Shown here one piece after another: positions 26,924 through 35,364 of a DNA stretch of 64,000 nucleotides. The stretch covers positions 1,235,205-1,299,204 of the forward strand of contig CP098402.1 of NCBI GenBank assembly GCA_025916675.1, read 5' to 3'. The notes under the pieces were generated by a model. The model saw only the letters and a list, made by a program, of their open reading frames with translations. It made no database searches and had not been told where the DNA came from. Every line of letters starts with the position of its first letter. Within the stretch, counting starts at the first letter, position 1. This DNA comes from Phycisphaera sp. (GTDB lineage Bacteria > Planctomycetota > Phycisphaerae > Phycisphaerales > UBA1924). Made by a program: the position numbers and the translations under genes.

Positions 26924-27214
26924 GGCAACGAGGCCTGGCACGAGTTAGGGCTCTTGCCACGGTCTGGAACTTCTACTCGTTATTCGGCGTACAATTGATC
27001 GCTTCCGCGAAGCGCACGCCCCAGGCCGGGACCAAAACCCCGCCCCCGGCGAAAGCGGCCGCGGCGACCGTCGGGCAACTCCCGGCGGGCGGTGTGCCCG
27101 GGCTCTCAACACGCCCGGGGAAAGAGCCCGACGGCGTTCCCTGCTTCGTACTGGGGAGCGCGGCGGCCGGGCAGGTTTGGCCCGAAGAGGCCCGTGCGAA
27201 AAGGAGGTGATCCA

Positions 27215-27274
27215 GTGTCGAATCTCAGTCAGGATCTCAACATGAGGTCCAACGACAGGACGCTGCGTCGCTGA
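27215..27274 (+). CDS. 19-codon mini-ORF behind an extended Shine-Dalgarno
   Basis: GTG 27215 is 7 bases after GGAGG inside AAAAGGAGGTGATCCAG (27199-27215), which would pair with the whole 16S 3' tail. The frame is 19 codons and ends in TGA at 27274. The product is polar and basic at the end (RSNDRTLRR). Either this is a highly translated micropeptide, or the 16S-complementary segment itself is the functional element. Downstream there is only structured DNA and the terminator at 27370. I know no matching family. Confidence 0.45.
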   Translation: MSNLSQDLNMRSNDRTLRR

Positions 27275-27369
27275 CGCCGGACCGGAGGCCCTTGTGGTCG
27301 AGCAGGTCCGGCTCCGCGCGGCGTCGCGCGGGCTTGGCTCCTGCGGAAGCACAGGACGCAAGACCCGAC

Positions 27370-27399
27370 GGCCGGCCCCCACACGGGGCCGGCCTTTTT
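27370..27399 (+). terminator. Strong intrinsic terminator
   Basis: A perfect 10-bp stem (27370-27379 with 27385-27394) with loop CCACAC-type of 5 bases, followed by five T. It ends the transcript of the mini-ORF and isolates it from the threonine dehydratase gene 36 bases further on. Confidence 0.93.
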
Positions 27400-27435
27400 C
27401 GTGCGCCCCCACACCACGCTCGCGTACGCTCGGGG

Positions 27436-28476
27436 ATGCCCGCCCCGGCTCCGGACATGTCGCTGGCCAACGCCGTCACCGTTGACGACGTGCGCGCGGC
27501 GGCAGGGCGGATCGAAGACAAAGTGCGCTACACGCCGGTGCTCGAAGGCACCCCCATCGACGCCATGCTCGACCGCCAACTTGCCGGCCACGGCCCGAAG
27601 GTCGTCTTCAAGTGCGAGAACCTCCAGCACACCGGCGCCTTCAAGCTCCGCGGCGCGACCAACGCGCTCTTGCAACTCGACAAGAGCACGAGCGGCGTCC
27701 TGACCTACAGCAGCGGCAACCACGCCCAGGCCATCGCCCGCGCCGGTGTCGACCTCGGCGTACCCACCGTCATCGTCATGCCGACCAACGCGCCGCAGAT
27801 CAAGCTCGACGCCACGAAGCGCGAGATTCATCGGGGGCAAGAGCGCGGCCACGATAGCTCCCGCATCGTGCTCTATGACGCGCAGACCCAAGTCCGCGAA
27901 ACCGTCGGCGGCACGATCGCCAAGGACGAGGGCCTCACCATCATCCCGCCGTACGACCACCCCCACGTCATCGCCGGCCAGGGTACGGCAGCCCTCGAAT
28001 TACTCGATCGTTCCGGGCCGATTGACATGATTCTGGCTCCTTGCGGCGGTGGGGGCTTGCTCAGCGGAACGGCCATCGCCGCCAAGAGCGTGTGCCCCCA
28101 CTGCGTTGTCATCGGCGTCGAGCCCGCGGCCGCCGACGACGCGGCTCGCAGCTTCCGCAGCGGCGTGCTCCACAGCGTGCGCAACCCCGACACCATCGCC
28201 GACGGCACTCGCACCCCAAGCCTGGGCCGCTACACCTTCCCGCTCGTGCTCAAACACGTCGATCGCTTCGTGACCGTCGAAGAAGACGAGATCATCGCCG
28301 CCATGCGATTGGTGATGGACCGCCTCAAGCTCGTCGTCGAGCCCTCGGGCGCACTGGGCCTGGCCGGCCTGCTGCGGCTGGCTCACGAGGAACCGGGCTC
28401 GGTGGCCGACCGTCGCGTTGGAATTATCTTCAGCGGCGGGAACGTTGATCTCGACACGATCCAGGGCCTGGCTTAG
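27436..28476 (+). CDS. Threonine/serine dehydratase, PLP-dependent, short form
   Basis: Deaminates threonine or serine to 2-oxobutyrate or pyruvate, or acts as a serine racemase; these fold-type II enzymes are hard to separate. 346 residues from ATG 27436; MSLAN at 27457 is an alternative. The PLP lysine is in HTGAFKLRGA, the substrate loop is SSGNHAQA, the phosphate loop is CGGGGLLSG, and the end has FSGGNVD. The C-terminal ACT-like regulatory domain of biosynthetic IlvA is absent, which fits a catabolic or racemase type. It is preceded by a terminator, so it has its own promoter or is driven by leaky read-through. The stop codon overlaps the stop of the convergent gene. Confidence 0.88.
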   Translation: MPAPAPDMSLANAVTVDDVRAAAGRIEDKVRYTPVLEGTPIDAMLDRQLAGHGPKVVFKCENLQHTGAFKLRGATNALLQLDKSTSGVLTYSSGNHAQAIARAGVDLGVPTVIVMPTNAPQIKLDATKREIHRGQERGHDSSRIVLYDAQTQVRETVGGTIAKDEGLTIIPPYDHPHVIAGQGTAALELLDRSGPIDMILAPCGGGGLLSGTAIAAKSVCPHCVVIGVEPAAADDAARSFRSGVLHSVRNPDTIADGTRTPSLGRYTFPLVLKHVDRFVTVEEDEIIAAMRLVMDRLKLVVEPSGALGLAGLLRLAHEEPGSVADRRVGIIFSGGNVDLDTIQGLA

Positions 28477-29066
28477 CGACGCTTCGTAGTTTTCTTGCTC
28501 GCAGCCTTCTTCGACACCTTCTTGGTGGTCTTCTTCGAAGTTTTCTTGGCGACCTTCTTAGCTGTCGTCTTGCTGCTGTTCTTCGAGACCTTCCCGTTCA
28601 TCCCCTTCGGACCATCGGGCCGCACACTGTCGTAGTGCTCGATGAACCCCTTGGCCTTCATCTTCTTGACCGCCTTGCCCAGCACGTCCAACGGCACGTC
28701 CTCGAGTTTCTTGACGCGGATGCAGCTCTTGCCCATATCCAGCTTCTTGCCGCTCGCCTTCCAGGCGTCGACGAACCACTCGCGTAGCTCGTCGTCCTGG
28801 TAGATGCAGAAGAGGTAGATCCCGATGTGATTCTTCTGGCTGGCCACGCTCGCGAACGGCAACGGCTGATTGGCGTCGCAGTGGTAGCCCGCCGGATACA
28901 CGCTGTGCGGCACGAACCACGCCGGCATGCCATACTGCATGCCTTCGGCGAACTTCGTATCGATGTTCTTGTTCACCACCGCACGGATCGCCTCTAGAGC
29001 CTCCCGGCGATCGGCGGGCAGAGCCTTGAGATACGCTGCAATCGTTGTCGGTTTCGTGTCAGCCAT
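28473..29066 (-). CDS. DUF1801 protein with lysine-rich histone-like tail
   Basis: The first 140 residues form a DUF1801 (YdhG-like) domain with MQYGMPAW, CIYQDDELREWF and KKLDMGKSCIRVKKLED typical of the fold. From about 145 the protein becomes a repeat of Lys, Ala, Ser and Thr (KKVAKKTSKKTTKKVSKK), like histone H1 or AlgP tails, suggesting nucleic-acid contact. ATG 29066 has GGAG upstream. 197 residues in all. The function of DUF1801 is not established. It is followed by a convergent gene with overlapping stops, and lies 13 bases after gspE. Confidence 0.85.
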   Translation of the reverse strand: MADTKPTTIAAYLKALPADRREALEAIRAVVNKNIDTKFAEGMQYGMPAWFVPHSVYPAGYHCDANQPLPFASVASQKNHIGIYLFCIYQDDELREWFVDAWKASGKKLDMGKSCIRVKKLEDVPLDVLGKAVKKMKAKGFIEHYDSVRPDGPKGMNGKVSKNSSKTTAKKVAKKTSKKTTKKVSKKAASKKTTKRR

Positions 29067-29079
29067 CTCGATGCCACTC

Positions 29080-30744
29080 CTATGACAACACCCGCTTGAT
29101 CTCCGCCTCATCGGTCATGCCCTTGGCGGCCTTCATCTTCGCGTCCTCGATCATCGGTTTGAACCCCGCCCGTTTGGCGGCCTCCATCAGCAGCACGCCG
29201 TCCGATCGCTGGGCCGTCAGCGTGCGCAACTCGTCGTTCATGCGCATGAGCTCGTACACACCCATCCGGCCACGATATCGCTGGCCGCTTTCATTCTGCT
29301 CCTCGGGTGTGGCCAATCGGCGTACCAGCCGCTGGGCCATCACGCCCAGCAAGGAACTCGTGACCAGGAACGGCTCGACGCCGATGTCCAACAAGCGCGG
29401 GATCGCGCTCGGGGCGTCGTTGGTGTGCAAGGTCGCCAGCACCAGGTGACCGGTCAGCGAAGCCTGCACCGCGAGTTGGGCCGTCTCGTGGTCACGCACC
29501 TCACCAACAAGGATCACGTCGGGGTCCTGACGCAACAAGCTCCGCAAGCCGGCCGCAAACGTAACGCCCCGCTTGGCGTTCACCTGCATCTGGCTGATGC
29601 CTTCGAGGCGATACTCCACCGGATCCTCGATCGTCATCACGTTGCGTGAATCGCGATCGACCATGCCAAGGGCCGAGTACAGCGTGGTCGTCTTGCCCGA
29701 CCCAGTTGGCCCGGTGACGAGCAGCATGCCGTTGGGCCGGTCGACCGTGCTCTTGAGCTCCGCCTGCATCTCCTGGGTCATGCCCAGCGTGTCCAGGCTC
29801 AGCTTGTTCTGGCCCTGGTCGAGCAGACGCATGACCAGCCGCTCGCCATGCACCGTGGGGATCACGCTCAAGCGGATGTCCACCTTGTGGGCACCCACGC
29901 GCACGGTCGTCTGCCCGTCCTGCGGGCTGTGCCGGTTGGCGATGTCGAGCTCGGTCATCACCTTCAGGCGGCTGCTGATCGCCGACGCCAGCGACAGCGG
30001 GGGGCTGAAGGCATCCACCAGCATGCCGTCGACACGCAACCGTATGTTCAGCCGCGTTTCCTCGGGATGGACGTGAACATCGCTCGCGCGCCGGCGCAGC
30101 GCCTCGAAGAGGATCATGTTGACCAGCCGGATGACCGGCCCCTGGCGCGCGAGCGCGAGCAGGTCGTTCCCGGCACCGACCGAGCCCGCCGCGCTGGCGA
30201 TCGCCCGCTCGTCGAGGGGCATCTCCTCGATGATCTCAGTAACCAGGTCCTGCCGCTGCTCGTAGCCGCGGTTCACCAGGCTCTGCACCACCGCCCGGGG
30301 CGTGAGCACCAGCCGCAGAGGCATGCCCAGGTGCTCTTCGAGCTGCGTGAAGAAGTCGGGCTGCATCGGCTGGGCCGTGGCGATGGTCATGCAGCGGCCA
30401 TCGCTGGCGACCCCGCCCACGTGCCGCTCGCGCGCCACGTTCGGGGGCACCATCTCATAGAACCGCAGCGCGCTCTCGCTCAGCCGGGGCTCGGCCACGA
30501 ACGGCAGCCCCGTCCGCTCGGCCAGCAGCTTCAGCGAGCTCTGCTCGTCGGTCGCCATCGCGCTGATGAGCATGTCCCAGGGTTCGGTGTCCGAGCCCGG
30601 CATCTCCCGGAATGCCAGCAACGCATCGGCCGTCAGCCGGGGTACTCGCAACGCCCGGGCAACACCCGGCAGCGCATCACCCGACGCCCGGGCCTCGGTC
30701 ACCCCGTCCTGCTTGCCCTTCCCGAAGATGGATAGCTTGCTCAT
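29080..30744 (-). CDS. gspE: Type II secretion/type IV pilus ATPase (GspE/PilB family)
   Basis: Cytoplasmic hexameric ATPase that powers pseudopilus assembly. 554 residues. An N-terminal MshEN-like domain (about 40-160) is followed by the ATPase: Asp box RASDVHVHP at about 220, Walker A GPTGSGKTT at 345-353, LLRQDPDVILVGEVRDHET (Walker B) and the His box TLHTNDA. The tetracysteine zinc loop normally found before YRGRMGVYE is missing; ATPEEQNESGQR stands there. It is read 27 bases after gspD, so the pair is one operon. Confidence 0.93.
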   Translation of the reverse strand: MSKLSIFGKGKQDGVTEARASGDALPGVARALRVPRLTADALLAFREMPGSDTEPWDMLISAMATDEQSSLKLLAERTGLPFVAEPRLSESALRFYEMVPPNVARERHVGGVASDGRCMTIATAQPMQPDFFTQLEEHLGMPLRLVLTPRAVVQSLVNRGYEQRQDLVTEIIEEMPLDERAIASAAGSVGAGNDLLALARQGPVIRLVNMILFEALRRRASDVHVHPEETRLNIRLRVDGMLVDAFSPPLSLASAISSRLKVMTELDIANRHSPQDGQTTVRVGAHKVDIRLSVIPTVHGERLVMRLLDQGQNKLSLDTLGMTQEMQAELKSTVDRPNGMLLVTGPTGSGKTTTLYSALGMVDRDSRNVMTIEDPVEYRLEGISQMQVNAKRGVTFAAGLRSLLRQDPDVILVGEVRDHETAQLAVQASLTGHLVLATLHTNDAPSAIPRLLDIGVEPFLVTSSLLGVMAQRLVRRLATPEEQNESGQRYRGRMGVYELMRMNDELRTLTAQRSDGVLLMEAAKRAGFKPMIEDAKMKAAKGMTDEAEIKRVLS

Positions 30745-30771
30745 GGTCGGCTCTCCGTAGCGGCCACGCGA

Positions 30772-33303
30772 TCAGGACCCGGGCTCGATGAGTTCGATGC
30801 CGAACTCGTCACCACCATCGGGCTCACGCTCGCCATCACCGCCCCCGAAGCCGATATCGGGCGTGAAGTCCCGGGGCACCATCACCCGAACCATGAACGT
30901 CTCGAGCTCCGGCACGTCCTCATCGAGCTCGGCGATCCGGCGCGGGCCCTCCGTCAGCAATTCATATTCGCTGATCGTCGGCTCGTAGAGGATCTTGGGC
31001 GTGATGAACACGTACAGCGTTGTCTTCGACTCGTTCCAACTCGTGTCGCTGAACAAATACCCCAAGATGGGAATCTTACCGAGCAGCGGGACACTGACCT
31101 TCGTGTCGGCATCATTCTCGAGTGTGATGCCGCCGACGATGATCGTCGAATCACTCGGGATCGTGACCTCCTCGGACGTCACGGTCCTGTCCTGGCGCGG
31201 CGGGGGGACACCATCGGACCCCTGGCCTACGAAGTTGGACAGCGTCAGGTCGTAGCTCAGCGTGACGAACCCGCCCGGATTGATGCGTGGAGTGACGGTG
31301 AACTGCGGACCGGCCTCCTCGAATCCGCCGAAGCCGGTCTGGGTCGAGGTGCCGTCCTGCGAGGTCGTCTGGAACGGTTGCGCCTCCACGCTCACGATGC
31401 TCGCCTCGGTGTTGTTGTCAACCAGGAGCTGCGGCGTGGCCAGGATGCGCCCGTTCACGTTGCGTTGGAAGGCATTGATCACAATCGGGACATAATTACT
31501 CCGGATCACCGCCGAGGTGAAACCAAGCAGGCTGTCATCCACGGTGTTCGGGATCGTCGCGTCCATATCGGAGTCGGTCAATCCGAAGTTCGTCTGGAAC
31601 AACCCCTCGCGTCCGCCCGCGTTGATGATCTGCGACTCGAACGCCAGCCGCATGTCGTCGGTCCACGTGACCGCCAGGATCTTCGCCTCGATGAACACCT
31701 GGGGCCGGCGTTTGTCGATGGTCTCGATCAGCCGCCGGAACTGCGGCTGCATATTCATCGGGGCTCGCACGAGCACCTGGTTGGTCGCCTCGTCGAAGGT
31801 GACAAACGCGTCCTCGCTCTGCACGTCGCCGAAGGCACCATCGGGAGTGGGTGGCTGATCCGGCGTGCGCGGCTGCCTGGCCGTGGCCTGCCGCCCCGTC
31901 TGGCCGCCACCGGGCAGCAGGTCACCGCTGGCCGCCGCCGTTGCGCCCTCGATCAACTCGGTCAGCAGGTTGGACACGTCCTCGGCCTTGGCCCAGTCAA
32001 GCTCGTAGTTCCGAATGACCACCTGCTCGTCGCCCGGGTCGTACTCGTTCACCAGGGCTGCGAAGCCCTCGTGCTGCTCGGGCGTGCCATAGAACACGAT
32101 GCTCTGTCGCACCTCGTCCACCACGATCGCCGATCCGCCCTGGGGCGACTGCGGCTGGCCGAACGGGTTCTGGCCCGCCTGAACCCCCCGGACTCCCTGG
32201 GCACCACCGAACTGGCCAAGCCCGCCCTGCTGATCGGCACTCGAAAACTGGATGATCGTGCCCAGCCCACGTTGCTCTGCCAGCGCCGCTACGTTCGCCG
32301 TCGACGACCCCGTGCTATACCGTTTGGGAAGCAAATTGTCGGCGATGTCCACCATATCGATCAGATCGGCCACGCGATCGGCCTCGTCCGACGTGCCGCG
32401 GAAGAGCAGCCGATTGCCCGACGGCGCCACGATCAGCCGCTGGCCGAGGTTGCTCAACGCGCTGGTGAGCGCCGCTCCGCTCTGATCGCCGCCCTGCTGG
32501 CGAGGGAAGCTTTGGACCGGAGAGCCGGTCTCCTCGGGCACACCGGCCAGCAGCAGCACCTGGCTGCGCGCCGCCACCGCCGAGATGTGCGTTAGATCGA
32601 ACGGGATGTACCGCTGCTCGTCACGTTCGGCCAAGATGCGATCCACCAGCCGCTTGACCTCATTAGCCTCGCCCGGCGAGGCCGTCACGATCAGCACGCC
32701 GAGCTCGTCGAGCGCCGCGATGCGTCCACCCGAGGTCACCTGGCTCACGATCGCCTGTTGCAACACGCTGGGTTTCGTATTTGGCGTGCGGATCACGAGT
32801 GTCGTCGGCAATGTCTTGCCGGGGTTCGAAGGCACGGACGCTTTCGGCACGATCTGGAAGAACCCATCGATCGCCCCGGGCACCATGGCGAAACCGTTCT
32901 GCTCAAGGAACGAGTTCAGCAGCAGCAGATACTGGTCCGGCGGGATGCGCAGCTCCTGGGTGATCATCACGCTGCCGGTCAGGCTTGTATCCACCGCGAG
33001 CTGCACCCCAAGGCGCGCCACCGCGATGTCCAGAAGTGTCCGGAGCTCCACGGGCTCGGCGAACGGCCCGATGATGATCGGCGGGCCATCCTGGGGTGCC
33101 TGCGGCTGCGCCTGAGCACCCTGCTCCTGACCCGGCTCGGGCACCAGGGCGGGCGAGCGGCCCTCGGGCTGGGTTGGCGGCTCGCCCTGGGGCTGGTTCT
33201 GGCCAAGCCCCGCGCTGGTGGCCAGGCCAACAGCCAAACCCGCCGCCAGCGGCAGCATGGCCAACTTCCTCGAGCCCAATTCCACGTTCATCCGCTGCGG
33301 CAT
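30772..33303 (-). CDS. gspD: Type II secretion secretin (GspD)
   Basis: Outer-membrane secretin forming the exit channel. ATG 33303 has AGGAGGG at good spacing, giving 843 residues. A signal peptide ends at about residue 35 (LATSAGLGQ), followed by a Pro/Gln linker, N0-N3 domains at about 70-470, and the secretin beta-barrel at about 560-770 with the motifs VPLLGKIPILGYLFS and TLYVFITPKIL. The C-terminal 60 residues are acidic and Gly-rich. An unusually large Gln/Gly-rich insert is at about 330-400. No GspS-like pilotin is seen nearby. Confidence 0.92.
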   Translation of the reverse strand: MPQRMNVELGSRKLAMLPLAAGLAVGLATSAGLGQNQPQGEPPTQPEGRSPALVPEPGQEQGAQAQPQAPQDGPPIIIGPFAEPVELRTLLDIAVARLGVQLAVDTSLTGSVMITQELRIPPDQYLLLLNSFLEQNGFAMVPGAIDGFFQIVPKASVPSNPGKTLPTTLVIRTPNTKPSVLQQAIVSQVTSGGRIAALDELGVLIVTASPGEANEVKRLVDRILAERDEQRYIPFDLTHISAVAARSQVLLLAGVPEETGSPVQSFPRQQGGDQSGAALTSALSNLGQRLIVAPSGNRLLFRGTSDEADRVADLIDMVDIADNLLPKRYSTGSSTANVAALAEQRGLGTIIQFSSADQQGGLGQFGGAQGVRGVQAGQNPFGQPQSPQGGSAIVVDEVRQSIVFYGTPEQHEGFAALVNEYDPGDEQVVIRNYELDWAKAEDVSNLLTELIEGATAAASGDLLPGGGQTGRQATARQPRTPDQPPTPDGAFGDVQSEDAFVTFDEATNQVLVRAPMNMQPQFRRLIETIDKRRPQVFIEAKILAVTWTDDMRLAFESQIINAGGREGLFQTNFGLTDSDMDATIPNTVDDSLLGFTSAVIRSNYVPIVINAFQRNVNGRILATPQLLVDNNTEASIVSVEAQPFQTTSQDGTSTQTGFGGFEEAGPQFTVTPRINPGGFVTLSYDLTLSNFVGQGSDGVPPPRQDRTVTSEEVTIPSDSTIIVGGITLENDADTKVSVPLLGKIPILGYLFSDTSWNESKTTLYVFITPKILYEPTISEYELLTEGPRRIAELDEDVPELETFMVRVMVPRDFTPDIGFGGGDGEREPDGGDEFGIELIEPGS

Positions 33304-33541
33304 CGTCGCCCTCCTGCCGGTCGTTCGCCCCCACGGCATGGTCACTCGGCAAGCCAAGGCCTGCCAGGGGCTAGGGTTCTATCAGCCTCGCGCCGCGGAA
33401 GCCACTCCAGGCCCCGCGCCGCCCCTCCTCACCGGCCCCAGCCAGCCACCGACCACGTTGGTCCATAACCCAGCCAAGTCCGGGGCTCATCGGCCCAATC
33501 GGGCCCAGCCGTGTACCAAAGCCCAGGTGATCCCAAGACCC

Positions 33542-34585
33542 ATGACCCACCCCAGCCACCTCCCTAAGGCACCGCGTGTCATCAGCCTCCTGCCCTCGGC
33601 CACCGAGATCCTGTGCCTCGTCGGCGGCGACCACCTGCTGGTCGGCCGCAGCCACGAGTGCGACTTCCCATCCAAGCTCTCCCACCTGCCCACACTCACC
33701 GCCGCCCGGACTACCTATTCGGGTAGTCCAGGGTCGTCGGCCGAGATCGATCGGCAGGTTCGCGAGGCCCTCGGCCCCGGTGACTCTCGCGGAGCGGAAG
33801 ACCCCGCACCATCCCTCTACTCGCTCGACACCGGGATGCTCGAAGCCCTCCAGCCCGACATCATCCTCACCCAAAACCTGTGTGACGTATGCTCGATCGC
33901 CTTACCGGAAGTGCAAGCCGCCGCCCAACGCATCGGCGAGAAGTCGGGCACCGAACCCACCATCATCAGCCTCGACCCCCACACCCTCGAGCAGGTCTAC
34001 GACGACTGCCTGACGATCGGCAAAGCGATCGGCAACGAAGACCACGCCATGCACCAGGTCGCCGCCCTGCGCGAGCGCTTCTACGCCGCCGCCGACATGG
34101 TGCCCAGCTTCGCCCACGCCCCGGTCGTCGGTTTTCTTGAATGGACCGACCCCATCTTCATCGCCGGCCACTGGACCGTGCAACTCATCGAACGCGCCGG
34201 CGGCCGCCACCCCCTGAACGAGACCATCGCCAAACAAGGCTCCGGAGCCGCCGCCGGCGCCATGCACAGCGAACGCACCGCCGGCAAGTCCATCAGCGTT
34301 CCTAACGAAATCTTCGCCGCAACCAAACCCGAGGCCCTCGTCATCGCCCCCTGCGGCCTGACCCTGGAACAGACCCGCCACGCGACGAGCGAGATCGCCC
34401 GTCAGGACTGGTTCCGCTCACTCCCGGCCGTACAGAACGGCAAGGTCGCCCTCGTCGACGGCAACCAGTACTTCAACCGGCCCGGGCCGAGGCTGGTCGA
34501 CGCGTTCGAGTGGCTCGTGGCGTGGTTGCACGAAAGGGAGGATCGGATGCCGGTGGGGTTTGGGTGGGAACAATGGACGAATTGA
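33542..34585 (+). CDS. Cobalamin-binding-like protein (BtuF/TroA-type ligand-binding fold)
   Basis: 347 residues from ATG 33542. It has the periplasmic-binding-protein class III fold with RVISLLPSATEILCLVGGDHLLVGRSHECDFP at the start, as in BtuF, and DIILTQNLCDVC and FLEWTDPIFIAGHW later. No signal peptide is visible, so it is probably cytoplasmic, unlike true BtuF. No permease or ATPase is adjacent. The 238-base gap before it shows no cobalamin riboswitch. Possible role: binding a corrinoid or related metal complex; uncertain. Confidence 0.75.
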   Translation: MTHPSHLPKAPRVISLLPSATEILCLVGGDHLLVGRSHECDFPSKLSHLPTLTAARTTYSGSPGSSAEIDRQVREALGPGDSRGAEDPAPSLYSLDTGMLEALQPDIILTQNLCDVCSIALPEVQAAAQRIGEKSGTEPTIISLDPHTLEQVYDDCLTIGKAIGNEDHAMHQVAALRERFYAAADMVPSFAHAPVVGFLEWTDPIFIAGHWTVQLIERAGGRHPLNETIAKQGSGAAAGAMHSERTAGKSISVPNEIFAATKPEALVIAPCGLTLEQTRHATSEIARQDWFRSLPAVQNGKVALVDGNQYFNRPGPRLVDAFEWLVAWLHEREDRMPVGFGWEQWTN

Positions 34586-34613
34586 GTGCGCGCTGCTTCG
34601 AGGAGGGGACGTA

Positions 34614-35216
34614 ATGGCTCGAGCCGTGTTGTTCAACCTGACTCCAGCACGCTGGGCGATCCCCGATCAGCGATGGACCAGACCGTTGCGCAAGCGAGGC
34701 TGGCTGTGCAAAGGGTGCCGATCGCCATCTCAAGAGATGGTCCGCCAATGCACAGCCGCACTATTGATCGAGCAGCCCGAGCGAAAGTTGGTATCCGACA
34801 TGCTCGGCCCGTTTGAGGTGATTCACCACAAACTCCTCACCGCGGCCGACTTCTCTCGATGGCGACATGGCAGGGTGCCGTGCTGGGTGAGCATGCCTCC
34901 GGCTACGTACGTGCGCGAGCCCGATTGGTGCCAGAAGATCAACTTTGACGCGTTCTTCTGCACCGCGGAGTCCAAGGTGCGTTGGGCATTCGATGTCGAT
35001 CAGGAAGTGTCTCGCTGTGAGGCGTGTGGACAGCCGAGGTACGGGCCGGGGGGTGAACCTGGGGACAAGCTCATTGTGACACAGGATCAGGCTGACGCGC
35101 CTATGTGGATGGCGATGAATGGTTGGACGTTGTTTTCCGAGCCGGTCGCTAACGCGATCCAGCCGGTGCTCGGACGACGATACAGCGCGGAACGATTCGA
35201 GATCGTGTTCGAGTGA
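34614..35216 (+). CDS. Zinc-ribbon protein, possible double-CXXC immunity-like family
   Basis: 200 residues from ATG 34614, which has AGGAGGGG upstream. Two Cys pairs, CKGC at about 32-35 and CEAC at about 134-137, flank a middle domain with many Trp and Phe. The layout is reminiscent of the double-CXXCG family of Myxococcus, some of which are toxin immunity proteins, but similarity by eye is slight. No toxin gene is next to it. It is 28 bases after the BtuF-like gene. Confidence 0.6.
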   Translation: MARAVLFNLTPARWAIPDQRWTRPLRKRGWLCKGCRSPSQEMVRQCTAALLIEQPERKLVSDMLGPFEVIHHKLLTAADFSRWRHGRVPCWVSMPPATYVREPDWCQKINFDAFFCTAESKVRWAFDVDQEVSRCEACGQPRYGPGGEPGDKLIVTQDQADAPMWMAMNGWTLFSEPVANAIQPVLGRRYSAERFEIVFE

Positions 35217-35364
35217 TTCCCGGCCTCATGAACCACCAGAAGTTGAGACTTGGTCCAACTTCACGCGCTTGGACGCTGTTCGAGGAAACGGCCTGTCAAT
35301 GATGCGCCCCGGGAACGGGAGAAATTAGGGGCGGAGCTTCATGGCGGCCAACGGTCGCGAGTAA

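Larger units (their letters stand above)
27002..27399 (+). ncRNA. Candidate structured RNA gene or leader transcript
   Basis: A TACAAT box at 26990-26995 predicts a start near 27002, and a perfect intrinsic terminator ends the unit at 27399. Between them the sequence has strong hairpin potential, for example CCCGGGC pairing with GCCCGGG across a 9-nt loop near 27100, and TCCTG/CAGGA near 27330. At 27199-27215 it carries a 17-nt match to the complement of the 16S rRNA 3' end. Signature motifs of RNase P RNA, tmRNA or SRP RNA are missing. The -35 box is not convincing, so the 5' end is uncertain. It fills the 26924-27435 gap. Confidence 0.45.

Noticed and set aside
27199-27215. Fragment of a 16S rRNA gene on the minus strand
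   Set aside because: Only 17 bases match; nothing of the adjoining 16S helix 45 is present.
27002-27399. RNase P RNA, tmRNA or SRP RNA
   Set aside because: Diagnostic core motifs, such as the GAGGAAAGUC-type core of RNase P RNA or the GGAAGGAAGCA of SRP RNA, are absent.
33304-33541. Cobalamin riboswitch before the BtuF-like gene
   Set aside because: No B12-box core found; the region is a plain GC-rich leader.
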